From an uncultured Bacteroidales bacterium (GTDB taxonomy: Bacteria > Bacteroidota > Bacteroidia > Bacteroidales > Paludibacteraceae): a stretch of 40,865 bases of DNA. The notes under the pieces were generated by a model. It saw only the letters and a program-made list of their open reading frames with translations. It made no database searches and had not been told where the DNA came from. The position numbers and the translations under genes are program-made. Position 1 is the first letter of the stretch, and the number at the start of each line of letters is the position of its first letter. Location of the stretch: NCBI GenBank assembly GCA_946187695.1, contig CAMHSB010000018.1:1-40865 (forward strand). The letters are read 5' to 3'. Shown one piece after another: positions 24,802-31,779 of the stretch.

Positions 24802-26051
24802 GACGGGTTGTAATAACAGGAATGGGCATTTGGTCTTGCATCGGCCAGGACTTGCATACCGTGATGGAGAGTCTTAAGCAAGGCCGCTCGGGTATCATCT
24901 TTGATCCGACACGTATCGAGTATGGCCTTCACTCCGGTTTGGTAGGTAATGTGCCTCGCCCGGACTTAAAGCCCTTTCTTCCTCGTAAGTTCCGCGCTAC
25001 CATGTCCGAAGATGCTGAGTATGCTTATATGGCAGCCCGTCAGGCATTTGAGCAAGCAGGTCTGTCTGATGAATACCTGCGTCAAAACGAGGTAGGATTG
25101 ATTTTTGGTAATGATGTAAACATGCACATGCTGGACTATATGCCCATCATGGAGGAAGAGCATGATTCCATGTTGCTTGGTCCTTCTGCTCTTTTCAAAG
25201 GAGAAACGTCTTCGGTAACAATGAACCTTGGTACGATTTTCCATCTGAAAGGCATTAACTTTTGTGTTGGTGCCGCTTGCGCCAGCAGTAGCCATGCTGT
25301 AGGGTTGGCTGCGATGCTTATTCGGCAAGGAATGCAAAATACTATTTTGGTGGGTGGATCATGTATGTTAGATATGAGAGGATCTGCCGCAGCAGATGCC
25401 ATAGATGCTCTTTCCCATCAGAATGATACACCGCAAGGAGCGATGATGCCCTTTGATACTAATCGGGATGGTTTTGTCCCCTCCGGCGGAGCAGCCGCAT
25501 TAGTCCTTGAGGAATACGAACATGCAGTAGCCCGCGGAGCAACAATCTATGCTGAAGTAGTTGGCTACGGTTTTTCCTCCAACGGAACAGAAGAAATATC
25601 CGCCCCTTCTGCCGACGGTGAATATAGAGCGATGAAGCGCGCCTTGGATGATGCCGGCTTGCAACCATCGGACATCGACTATGTCAACGCCCATGCTACC
25701 TCTACTACCGCTGGCGACATCGAAGAAGCGAAAGCGCTCACACGATTGTTTGCCCCCCCTAATCCCTCTAGTGGGTCTAGTGAGACTAGTGCATCTAGTC
25801 CCTTCATCTCCTCCACCAAGTCCATGACCGGGCATGAGAACTGGATGGCGGGAGCAAGTGAGGCGGTATATAGCATTTTGATGATGCAGAATAACTTCGT
25901 AGCGCCGAATATCAATCTCGAAAACGTCATCGATGAGGCGAAAGACCTCAATATCGCCCGCGAAACAATATACACGCCCATCAACACCGTCCTCTCCAAC
26001 TCCTCCGGCATGGGCGGTACCAATAGCGCATTGGTGTTTAGAAAGATCTAG
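24798..26051 (+). CDS. Beta-ketoacyl-ACP synthase (FabF/FabB-like)
   Basis: A 417-residue condensing enzyme with the full Cys-His-His triad: Cys161 in GAACASSSHA, His299 in NAHATSTTAGD and His346 in KSMTGHENWMAGA. It starts MRRVVITGMGIWSCIG, the usual KS opening. It extends acyl chains with malonyl-ACP. The second His motif differs from the common GHLLGAAGG of FabF, suggesting a specialised secondary-metabolism type, as found in aryl polyene-like clusters. A CTAG-repeat insert (PSSGSSETSASSP) lies between the two His motifs at residues 322-335. The TAG stop is itself the first unit of the next repeat array. It is translationally coupled to fabG and probably cytoplasmic. Confidence 0.92.
   Translation: MRRVVITGMGIWSCIGQDLHTVMESLKQGRSGIIFDPTRIEYGLHSGLVGNVPRPDLKPFLPRKFRATMSEDAEYAYMAARQAFEQAGLSDEYLRQNEVGLIFGNDVNMHMLDYMPIMEEEHDSMLLGPSALFKGETSSVTMNLGTIFHLKGINFCVGAACASSSHAVGLAAMLIRQGMQNTILVGGSCMLDMRGSAAADAIDALSHQNDTPQGAMMPFDTNRDGFVPSGGAAALVLEEYEHAVARGATIYAEVVGYGFSSNGTEEISAPSADGEYRAMKRALDDAGLQPSDIDYVNAHATSTTAGDIEEAKALTRLFAPPNPSSGSSETSASSPFISSTKSMTGHENWMAGASEAVYSILMMQNNFVAPNINLENVIDEAKDLNIARETIYTPINTVLSNSSGMGGTNSALVFRKI
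25768..25803 (+). repeat. 9-bp CTAG repeat x4 inside the ketosynthase gene
   Basis: CTAG recurs at 25768, 25777, 25786 and 25795, exactly every 9 bp. Because 9 bp is three codons, the insert adds SSG/SSE/TSA/SSP without shifting the frame. Confidence 0.92.
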
Positions 26052-26083
26052 TCTATCTAGAGCGTCTAGTCTCTCTAGAAAAT
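26048..26083 (+). repeat. 9-bp CTAG repeat x4 after the ketosynthase gene
   Basis: CTAG at 26048, 26057, 26066 and 26075. The TAG of the first unit is the ketosynthase stop codon (ATC TAG). The array occupies much of the gap to the ACP gene. Confidence 0.92.
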
Positions 26084-26103
26084 AAATAATAAACGTAAAT
26101 AGT

Positions 26104-26343
26104 ATGACACCTCAAGAAATTCAAGAAAAGGTAAACACCTTTATGACGGACCGTCTGGAGTATGAACCGTCTGCCATCGCTCCCGAAGCAGAACTCAAAC
26201 GCGACCTCGGTATGACCTCTCTCGATGCCGTAGAGACATCCATTTTCATCAAGCGCACCTTCGGCTTCCAACCGGAGCGTGGCGCTATCAAAACCCTCGT
26301 CACCCTTCAGGATCTCTACGACTATATAGCTAGAAATATCTAG
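26104..26343 (+). CDS. Acyl carrier protein
   Basis: A 79-residue four-helix carrier protein. Ser39 in the LGMTSLDAVE motif takes the place of the Ser of the classical DSL motif that receives phosphopantetheine. Asp is replaced by Thr before the Ser, a variant seen in specialised carrier proteins. Helix 2 follows directly. It lies between the ketosynthase and the ligase genes, so it is likely the carrier for this locus rather than the housekeeping AcpP. Its TAG stop is the first unit of the following repeat array. Confidence 0.88.
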   Translation: MTPQEIQEKVNTFMTDRLEYEPSAIAPEAELKRDLGMTSLDAVETSIFIKRTFGFQPERGAIKTLVTLQDLYDYIARNI

Positions 26344-26411
26344 TCCCTCTAGTCTATCTAGATTCCCTAGATAATCTAGTGCGTCTAGAGAGACTAGCCC
26401 GACTAGCAAAA
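26340..26411 (+). repeat. 9-bp CTAG repeat x8 after the ACP gene
   Basis: CTAG occurs at 26340, 26349, 26358, 26367, 26376, 26385, 26394 and 26403, with no break in the 9-bp phase. The five bases between them vary (TCCCT, TCTAT, ATTCC, TGCGT and so on). The first unit supplies the ACP stop codon. The array nearly fills the gap to the next gene. Confidence 0.95.
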
Positions 26412-26421
26412 AATACATCCT

Positions 26422-27063
26422 ATGGAATACAATACCTACAACACCGTTCTGCGCCGCCCTGCCAATTGGAAAAACCTCTATTTCTACCAGAAATCCGACG
26501 CGCTCTTCCAAATGACGGTTATTTTCTGCGAGCGGTTTTTACCCAAGCATGGCGACCGCACTGTGGACCAAATGGTTCAGGCGAGCCGGAGTGGAAAGCA
26601 GAATATTGTCGAGGGCTCGGAAGATGGCATGACCAGTACACAGATGGAGATCAATCTGCTCAATGTGGCGCGGTCGAGTATTCAGGAGTTACAACGGGAC
26701 TATAACGATTATCTCAATCGGAAGAGTCTCATCAGGTGGGACAAATCGCATGCCCGGTATGGGGATATGCTGACCTTTTGCCGCCAGCATAATACCTTCG
26801 AAGAGTATAAAGAACTAATCAACAAAATATCCGATGAGGAGTTTTGCAATCTGGCACTAACCCTGTGCCACATGGTGGACAAGATGATGACTACCTATCT
26901 GCACCAACTGGAAGAGCAGTTTGTCAAGGAAGGCGGCATCAAAGAGCGCATGCACGCGGCTCGTACCGGCTATCGGCAAGCCGAGAAAGATCGTCTTGAG
27001 TTTCTGGAGCGTGAAGTTCTCCGCCTGCAAAACATCCTCCAATCCCACGGAATAGACTACTAG
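26422..27063 (+). CDS. Four-helix-bundle (suffix-domain) protein
   Basis: A 213-residue protein. Residues 10-120 contain RRPANWKNLYFYQKSDALFQ, GDRTVDQMVQASRSGKQNIV and EGSEDGMTSTQMEINLLNVA, the pattern of the S23-like four-helix-bundle family (the suffix-domain subgroup). That family includes proteins encoded in 23S rRNA intervening sequences. A second helical part follows, ending in a coiled-coil-like EKDRLEFLEREVLRLQNIL. No catalytic residues are recognised. Its place between an ACP gene and its ligase is unusual and its role there is unknown. Stop TAG is again the first CTAG unit of an array. Confidence 0.8.
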   Translation: MEYNTYNTVLRRPANWKNLYFYQKSDALFQMTVIFCERFLPKHGDRTVDQMVQASRSGKQNIVEGSEDGMTSTQMEINLLNVARSSIQELQRDYNDYLNRKSLIRWDKSHARYGDMLTFCRQHNTFEEYKELINKISDEEFCNLALTLCHMVDKMMTTYLHQLEEQFVKEGGIKERMHAARTGYRQAEKDRLEFLEREVLRLQNILQSHGIDY

Positions 27064-27131
27064 TTCCTCTAGTGCATCTAGTGAGACTAGTGCGTCTAGT
27101 GAGACTAGTGCATCTACTTTGTCTAGCCCTC
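27060..27131 (+). repeat. 9-bp CTAG repeat x7-8 before the ligase gene
   Basis: CTAG at 27060, 27069, 27078, 27087, 27096, 27105 and 27123; position 27114 has CTAC, a decayed unit still in phase. Alternating units (TGAGA, TGCGT, TGAGA, TGCAT) suggest duplication of pairs. The first unit contains the stop codon of the upstream gene. Confidence 0.94.
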
Positions 27132-27150
27132 TATTCCCCCTTAATCGTCT

Positions 27151-28749
27151 ATGACTGAGAACTACTTAAATATCCTCGCGGAGGCCATCCGCAATAACTG
27201 GGATCAACCCGCCCTCACGGACTTCTATCTGACCGAGGACGGTTCCGCCCAGGATACCTCTCGCGGCAATCACTATACCTACGGCGAGATGTACGCGGAG
27301 ATATGCCGTGTTGCAGAATTGCTGACCAATCTTGGTCTGCAAAAAGGAGATCATATAGCCATCTGCGGAGCCAATTCCGCGCACTGGGTAATCGCCTATC
27401 TCGCTATCGCTAAGATGCAAGGCGTGTCTGTGACCGTCATGCATTCGCTTTTGCCCGAAGAAATCGCCCGTTTGGTCGATTTCTCCGATGCCAAAGCCCT
27501 CTTCGCGGATGCGGATTTATGGGAAGAATTGAAGAGTCTTCCCCTCCCGCAAGTCGAAAATATCATTTCCCTTGAAAATTTTGAATCTCTCGCATCCGGA
27601 ACATCCATTATAGCTTCCAGTGCATCTAGTCCATCTAGTGTATCTAGTGCCTCTAGTGAGACTAATGCGTCTAGTCCCTCTATAGTCAGCTTTCCGCAAT
27701 CGAATCCCGATTCCCTCGCCATGATTTGTTTTACATCGGGTTCTACAGGAGGAGCAAAAGGAATTATGCTATCCCTGTGTAATATGAGCAATAACTCCCA
27801 AAACATTATCGACGGTTATCCGGATGTTGAAAATAAGTTGTTCCTATCTATACTTCCCATGTCACATATTTATGGTTTTATGACAGAAATCATAGGGCAA
27901 TTATTGAAGGGGAAAGACGTTAGGATTCTCTCGTCATTATTGACTATAAATAATTTGTATCGCGCTATTAAAATAACTAAACCATATGCACTCAGTATGA
28001 TTCCGCAGATAGTTTCTGCTTTAATGGACTCGCATACTGATTGTATAGAGTTGATGTTGCGTAGCGTGCAACAAATGTATATTGGGGGGGCATTGTTTGA
28101 TAAAGTCAAAGAAAAACAACTATATGCAGCAGGTGTCCCAATTTCTATCGGTTATGGTATGACAGAAACAGGACCGTTGATTAGTTATTCTATACATCCC
28201 TTATATCGTCCTAATACCTGTGGCAAAATCGTTTCCGGCATGACAGCCCGCATCTCCCCTGCCGGTGAGATCCTTGTCAAAGGCGAGAATGTCATGCTCG
28301 GCTATTATAAAGACCCCGAAGCCACTGCCGCCAAAATCGACTCTGATGGCTGGCTCCATACCGGCGACAAAGGTCATCTGGACGAGGAAGGTTATCTCTA
28401 TGTGGAGGGTCGGCTCGAACAGGACATCATCGTTCTGCCTAACGGCGAGAACATCCGCCCGGACAACATCGAGTCTCTCATCAATGCCCTGCCCGAAGTC
28501 TCCGAGTCCATCGTCCTTGCCCGCGATGGTCGCCTCGTCGCCATCGTCGTGCCCTCTAGCGAATCTAGAGAGACTAGTGAGACTAGTGAGACTAGAGCGT
28601 CTAGTCCCTCTACCTCTCTCCGCCGCACTATCCTCCGCGCCGTCAATCCGCAGTTGCCGCTCTTTAGCCAACTCTACGATGTGGAAATCACAGATACCCC
28701 CCTCGCCCGCACCGAGAAACAAACAATAAAGCGGTATTTGTATAAATAA
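27151..28749 (+). CDS. Acyl-AMP / acyl-CoA ligase (adenylate-forming)
   Basis: A 532-residue adenylate-forming enzyme. It shows the P-loop SGSTGGAKG (196-204), YGMTETGP (335-342), GWLHTGD (400-406), the hinge region GRLEQDIIVLPNGENIRPDN and the C-terminal catalytic lysine (Lys523 in ARTEKQT). It activates a carboxylic acid with ATP and probably loads it onto the ACP encoded upstream; the acid is unknown. Two in-frame CTAG repeats add Ser/Thr/Glu-rich linkers at residues 156-177 and 469-486, both outside the core motifs. Bases of about 27720-28222 use A/T-ending codons, while flanks use C-ending codons; the change at 28222 is abrupt. It ends the operon; no terminator was seen after it. Confidence 0.9.
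   Translation: MTENYLNILAEAIRNNWDQPALTDFYLTEDGSAQDTSRGNHYTYGEMYAEICRVAELLTNLGLQKGDHIAICGANSAHWVIAYLAIAKMQGVSVTVMHSLLPEEIARLVDFSDAKALFADADLWEELKSLPLPQVENIISLENFESLASGTSIIASSASSPSSVSSASSETNASSPSIVSFPQSNPDSLAMICFTSGSTGGAKGIMLSLCNMSNNSQNIIDGYPDVENKLFLSILPMSHIYGFMTEIIGQLLKGKDVRILSSLLTINNLYRAIKITKPYALSMIPQIVSALMDSHTDCIELMLRSVQQMYIGGALFDKVKEKQLYAAGVPISIGYGMTETGPLISYSIHPLYRPNTCGKIVSGMTARISPAGEILVKGENVMLGYYKDPEATAAKIDSDGWLHTGDKGHLDEEGYLYVEGRLEQDIIVLPNGENIRPDNIESLINALPEVSESIVLARDGRLVAIVVPSSESRETSETSETRASSPSTSLRRTILRAVNPQLPLFSQLYDVEITDTPLARTEKQTIKRYLYK
27617..27679 (+). repeat. 9-bp CTAG repeat inside the ligase gene, N-terminal part
   Basis: CTAG at 27626, 27635, 27644, 27653 and 27671, with decayed units CCAG at 27617 and CTAA at 27662, all in phase. 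Encodes a linker rich in SSA/SSP/SSV/SSE just ahead of the P-loop. Confidence 0.92.
28556..28609 (+). repeat. 9-bp CTAG repeat x6 inside the ligase gene, C-terminal part
   Basis: CTAG at 28556, 28565, 28574, 28583, 28592 and 28601 without a break. Encodes SSESRETSETSETRASSP between the hinge and the C-terminal lysine motif. Confidence 0.93.
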
Positions 28750-28783
28750 TTTCTCAAAAAAATGCAATTTCTGCGTCTAAATC

Positions 28784-28814
28784 TTGCATATTTGAATAAT
28801 TTGTAGTAATTTTG
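28784..28814 (+). promoter_or_regulatory. Bacteroidetes-type promoter of the DUF4143 ATPase gene
   Basis: -33 TTG (in CTTGCATATTTG) at 28784-28786, 20-bp spacer and -7 TAATTTTG at 28807-28814. The start codon follows about 70 bp later. Confidence 0.83.
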
Positions 28815-28884
28815 CGGCGAATTTCCGAAAAATAAGGAAAGATTTTGAAAATATTTCCTTGAATTTGGATAAAGTTTACTGAAT

Positions 28885-30186
28885 ATGGCAAGAAAAGAGT
28901 TATTCAAATCACTAATCGCATTGAATCAGGCAGAGTTGCCGTTCGAACGGATAGAACGGGAGGTTGTGCTGCCTAAGAAGCCGGAACTAATAATAACAGT
29001 TCCGGGTGTGCGTCGTGCAGGAAAGTCATCGCTGCTGATGTTAGCGGTGAATAAGTTATTGGCATCGGGAGTGAAGCGCGAACAGATACTGTGGGTGAAC
29101 TTTGACGATGAGCGTATCGTAGGCATGCCGACAGAAGAGTTAGACGAGGTGCTACAAGCTTATCGGGAGATGTATCCGGAGATGAACCTGAAGGACGTGT
29201 ATATGTTCTTCGATGAGATACAGAACGTTGCCGGATGGGATCTGTTTGTGCTGCGTGTGTTCAAGTCGTACTGCAAACATGTGTACGTGACGGGAAGTAA
29301 TGCGAAGTTGCTATCGTCTGAGATATCTACGGCTCTGCGCGGATGGACGCTGGATTATGAAATGTTGCCGTTGAGTTTTCGGGAGTTATGCCGATTCAAG
29401 GGGATAGATGCGGATAGTCATTTGGAGAGTGACAAAGCGCGACGTTATGCCGCGATGGAAGAGTACATATATGGAGGTGCGTTCCCGAAAGTGGTGCTGA
29501 CGAGTGATAAGTCGCTGAAGCTGCGATTGCTGCAAGGATATTTCAACACGATGCTGTTCCGAGACTTGGTGGAACGTCATAAGATAAAGAACATAGAGGC
29601 GCTGCGGTACTTCCTAAAGCGCGTGATGCTGAACCTGACGAAGACGACATCGATCAACGCGATAGTGAACGACATGCGTTCCAATGGAGTGACGGTAAGC
29701 AAGGATGATTTATATGACTGGGCAGACTGGGCCGTGGAGGCGTATATGTTTGTGCGGTATCCGAAATACAGTACGTCGTTGGTGAAAGAGAACCAGTCGC
29801 TACGGAAGTATTATATGATCGACACGGGAATGCGTCAAGCTGTGCTGATGCCGCAATCGGAAGACAAAGGTAAACTGTTGGAGAACATAGTGGCGCTGGA
29901 GCTGTTCCGTCGTCGGGGTGCGGACAAGAAGATATACTACTGGCAGAACGGACATGAATGCGACTTTGTGGTGCAGCTCAATGAGCGTGTGGAAGAGGTG
30001 ATACAAGTGACGTGGGACATGGAGGACGAGGATACGCGGAGACGTGAGATAGATGGGGCGAAGGAGGCTGCGCGAGGGACTCGATGCGACAAGCTGACAA
30101 TCGTGACACGGGACAGGAAAGAGACGATAGAGGAAGACGGATGCCGGATCGAGGTTGTGGGGATCGAAGAGTGGCTGACTCACTAA
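28885..30186 (+). CDS. AAA-family ATPase with DUF4143 domain
   Basis: A 433-residue protein. Residues 35-165 are a P-loop ATPase: Walker A GVRRAGKSSLL (Lys47), Walker B YMFFDEIQN, and a sensor-like YVTGSNAKLLSSEIST. Residues about 200-400 form the DUF4143 part with YFNTMLFRDLVERH, KYYMIDTGMRQ and a nuclease-like tail, IYYWQNGHECDFVVQLNERV. Members are widespread accessory genes, often near mobile elements; a role in DNA or defence is suspected but not established. The gene uses many G-ending codons (CTG, GTG, GCG), unlike the neighbouring locus, which suggests separate origin. No gene partner in the same unit is clear; a HipA-like fragment follows at 4 bp. Confidence 0.88.
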   Translation: MARKELFKSLIALNQAELPFERIEREVVLPKKPELIITVPGVRRAGKSSLLMLAVNKLLASGVKREQILWVNFDDERIVGMPTEELDEVLQAYREMYPEMNLKDVYMFFDEIQNVAGWDLFVLRVFKSYCKHVYVTGSNAKLLSSEISTALRGWTLDYEMLPLSFRELCRFKGIDADSHLESDKARRYAAMEEYIYGGAFPKVVLTSDKSLKLRLLQGYFNTMLFRDLVERHKIKNIEALRYFLKRVMLNLTKTTSINAIVNDMRSNGVTVSKDDLYDWADWAVEAYMFVRYPKYSTSLVKENQSLRKYYMIDTGMRQAVLMPQSEDKGKLLENIVALELFRRRGADKKIYYWQNGHECDFVVQLNERVEEVIQVTWDMEDEDTRRREIDGAKEAARGTRCDKLTIVTRDRKETIEEDGCRIEVVGIEEWLTH

Positions 30187-30190
30187 TCAA

Positions 30191-30373
30191 GTGGCACCGT
30201 TCTTTGGCGTGCCGGATACGGATGCGGATACGATAATCGGTGATGTGCGTGATGCGGTGAGCGGTTGGCGACCTGTGGCGGGCAAGTTGAGCATATCGCG
30301 CAGCGAGCAAGAAAAATTAATTTATACGCCGGAAGATGGTGAACCGATTGGGATTTTATTAAACCCGAGATGA
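30191..30373 (+). pseudogene. HipA-like C-terminal remnant
   Basis: A 60-codon open stretch from GTG 30191 to TGA 30371. Its first part, FFGVPDTDADTIIGDVRDAV, then SGWRPVAGKLSISRSEQE, resembles the C-terminal end of HipA-type toxin kinases, while the kinase core is absent. The tail YTPEDGEPIGILLNPR does not fit that part as well. No Shine-Dalgarno site or promoter. I take it as the leftover of a hipA gene removed when this region was rearranged. A short real gene translated with the ATPase gene is possible but less likely. Confidence 0.42.
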
Positions 30374-30421
30374 AACCAAAAGATTCGGCATGGCTATTAT
30401 AAAAAAGTAGCATGACCATTT

Positions 30422-30509
30422 TGTCCTTTTTGTCCATTTGTCCATTTCAAATACCCGTAGTTTTGGACAATTTGGACAATATGGACAATATGGACAGTTT
30501 GGACATCTC
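30422..30509 (+). repeat. 9-bp GGACA repeat x5 facing three TGTCC units
   Basis: GGACA lies at 30465, 30474, 30483, 30492 and 30501, exactly every 9 bp. Upstream, its complement TGTCC lies at 30422, 30431 and 30439 (spacing 9 and 8). The two sets can pair as a long imperfect hairpin. It forms the core of the 329-bp gene-free stretch 30374-30702, where I see no coding sequence or promoter. Confidence 0.88.
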
Positions 30510-30529
30510 AGAAAACTTCGTCAATTGCC

Positions 30530-30546
30530 GTCGTATTTAATACGAC
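30530..30546 (+). other. Perfect 17-bp palindrome
   Basis: GTCGTATT and AATACGAC are exact inverted copies around a single T. It could be an operator or a short RNA hairpin. No gene start is close enough to say which. Confidence 0.6.
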
Positions 30547-30561
30547 AATCAAGCATAGGAA

Positions 30562-30578
30562 AAGCATCTTTGATGCTT
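30562..30578 (+). other. Perfect 7-bp-stem hairpin
   Basis: AAGCATC and GATGCTT pair around TTT. No T run follows. Bases 30586-30631 after it are a run of degenerate GTTAGTTGTTC/GTTCTTGG words resembling a decayed short repeat. Confidence 0.5.
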
Positions 30579-30702
30579 CCACCCGTTAGTTGTTCGTTCG
30601 TTGTTCCTTGGTTCTTGGTTAGTTGTTACCCATAGAACAAGCCAAGAGCACCTCAACGGCACAACCCTTAAATAGTAATTCATTAATTCAGTAAACTGTA
30701 TT

Positions 30703-30804
30703 ATGGCAATTTTTACAACAGCAGCCGGGATTGAAGATTTGACCGGCAAAAAGCAAATCTGCCAGTTTAGCAATTTCGCCCGGGCAGTACTTAGCCACAA
30801 GTAG
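30703..30804 (+). CDS. Possible small protein (33 aa) with its own terminator
   Basis: ATG 30703 to TAG 30802. The product starts MAIFTTAAGIEDLTGKKQIC and ends RAVLSHK. No family recognised. In favour: an ATTATGG start context like other genes here, and a strong terminator directly after the stop. Against: no clear promoter or ribosome-binding site and the gene is very short. It could also be the 3' piece of a small RNA or a decayed gene. Confidence 0.35.
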   Translation: MAIFTTAAGIEDLTGKKQICQFSNFARAVLSHK

Positions 30805-30805
30805 C

Positions 30806-30832
30806 AAAAAGAGCGCTTCGGCGCTTTTTTTT
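30806..30832 (+). terminator. Rho-independent terminator (UUCG loop)
   Basis: AGCGC and GCGCT pair around TTCG, flanked by an A run and eight T residues. It works on both strands and lies just before the promoter of the Bro-N gene. Confidence 0.92.
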
Positions 30833-30844
30833 GTGCGAAAATCC

Positions 30845-30875
30845 TTGCATATATCAAAAATTTTTAGTATCTTTG
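30845..30875 (+). promoter_or_regulatory. Bacteroidetes-type promoter of the Bro-N gene
   Basis: -33 TTG (in CTTGCATATATC) at 30845-30847, 20-bp spacer, -7 TATCTTTG at 30868-30875. The chosen start codon is 18 bp downstream. Confidence 0.87.
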
Positions 30876-30892
30876 CACAAAATTTGAAACAT

Positions 30893-31744
30893 ATGGCAAC
30901 GTACGACTTGGTAAAGCTATTTGACCAAACAAAAATCCGTGTGGTTTGGGATGACGAGAAGGAGAAATACTATTTCTCAGTAGTGGATGTTGTAGGTGTG
31001 ATGACGGAAAGCGTTGATGGACGCAAGTATTGGAACAAGCTAAAACAGCGGCTTACGGAAGAAGGAAGTGAGTCGGTGACAAATTGTCACCAACTGAAAT
31101 TGGTTGCGGCTGACGGCAAGCGTTACAATACCGATGTGGCTGATTTAGAGGGTATTCTGCGTATCATCCAATCCATCCCATCGAAGAAAGCGGAACCGGT
31201 GAAACGGTGGTTAGCGCAGGTGGGAAGCGAGCGGTTCTATCAGTTGCAAGATCCGGAGTTGAGTATTGAGCAGGCCGTAAAAGACTATCGCCGTTTGGGC
31301 TATTCGGAGAGTTGGATCAACCAGCGTATCAAGACGATCGAGATTCGTAAAGGATTGACGGACGAATGGAAGCGCAGCGGTGTGGAGAGCGAGTCCGATT
31401 ATGCGGCGTTGACCGATCTGATGAGTAAGGTATGGAGCGGCATGACAACGCGCGAGTATAGGCACCATAAGGGTCTGACAAGTCAGAACCTGCGCGATAA
31501 CATGACCAATATGGAGCTGCTGCTTAATGCGCTTGCCGAACAAACGGCTACCGACCTGAGTAAGGAACGTAATCCGGAAGGCATCGTGGAGGCAGCGCAT
31601 GTGGCGAAAGACGGCGCAGAAGTGGCTCGTAACGCAAGAGCGGATATCGAGCATCGTCTGGGGCGTTCGGTCATTAGTAGCGAAAAGGCAATCGATCATA
31701 TCAAGCCCCAAGACGAACTGCCGTTTGATAAAAAGGATAAGTAA
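30893..31744 (+). CDS. Bro-N (phage antirepressor-type) family protein
   Basis: A 283-residue protein. The N-terminal Bro-N domain spans about residues 5-110 (IRVVWDDEKEKYYFSVVDVV, YWNKLKQRL, then GILRIIQSIPSKKAEPVKRW). A helical C-terminal half follows, with RLGYSESWINQRIKTIEIRK and HHKGLTSQNLRDNMTNMELL. Bro-N domains bind DNA and are found in phage antirepressors and stand-alone bacterial genes; the target is unknown. I start it at ATG 30893 just after the promoter; the upstream extension of the frame from 30833 would cover the terminator and promoter. It is a single-gene unit with its own promoter and terminator. Confidence 0.85.
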   Translation: MATYDLVKLFDQTKIRVVWDDEKEKYYFSVVDVVGVMTESVDGRKYWNKLKQRLTEEGSESVTNCHQLKLVAADGKRYNTDVADLEGILRIIQSIPSKKAEPVKRWLAQVGSERFYQLQDPELSIEQAVKDYRRLGYSESWINQRIKTIEIRKGLTDEWKRSGVESESDYAALTDLMSKVWSGMTTREYRHHKGLTSQNLRDNMTNMELLLNALAEQTATDLSKERNPEGIVEAAHVAKDGAEVARNARADIEHRLGRSVISSEKAIDHIKPQDELPFDKKDK

Positions 31745-31768
31745 AAAAGGCGCTGCGGCGCTTTTTTT
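31743..31768 (+). terminator. Rho-independent terminator after the Bro-N gene
   Basis: GCGC pairs with GCGC around TGCG, with an A run before and seven T residues after. The stop codon is at the start of the A run. Confidence 0.85.
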
Positions 31769-31779
31769 ATAAAAAAATC

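Noticed and set aside
25768..28609. CTAG arrays considered as a CRISPR array
   Set aside because: Units are 9 bp with 5 variable bases; there are no 20-40 bp repeats and spacers and no cas genes.
20646..28749. Reading the locus as a standard aryl polyene or flexirubin cluster
   Set aside because: Shared parts (KS, KR, ACP, ligase) exist, but no dehydratase, ammonia-lyase, thioesterase, glycosyl/acyltransferase or exporter genes are present, and a decarboxylase and condensation-like gene are extra.
30438..30635. Open frame (65 codons) with FGQFGQYGQYGQFG
   Set aside because: The Gly-Gln-aromatic run is only the translation of the 9-bp GGACA repeat; there is no promoter, start context or homology.
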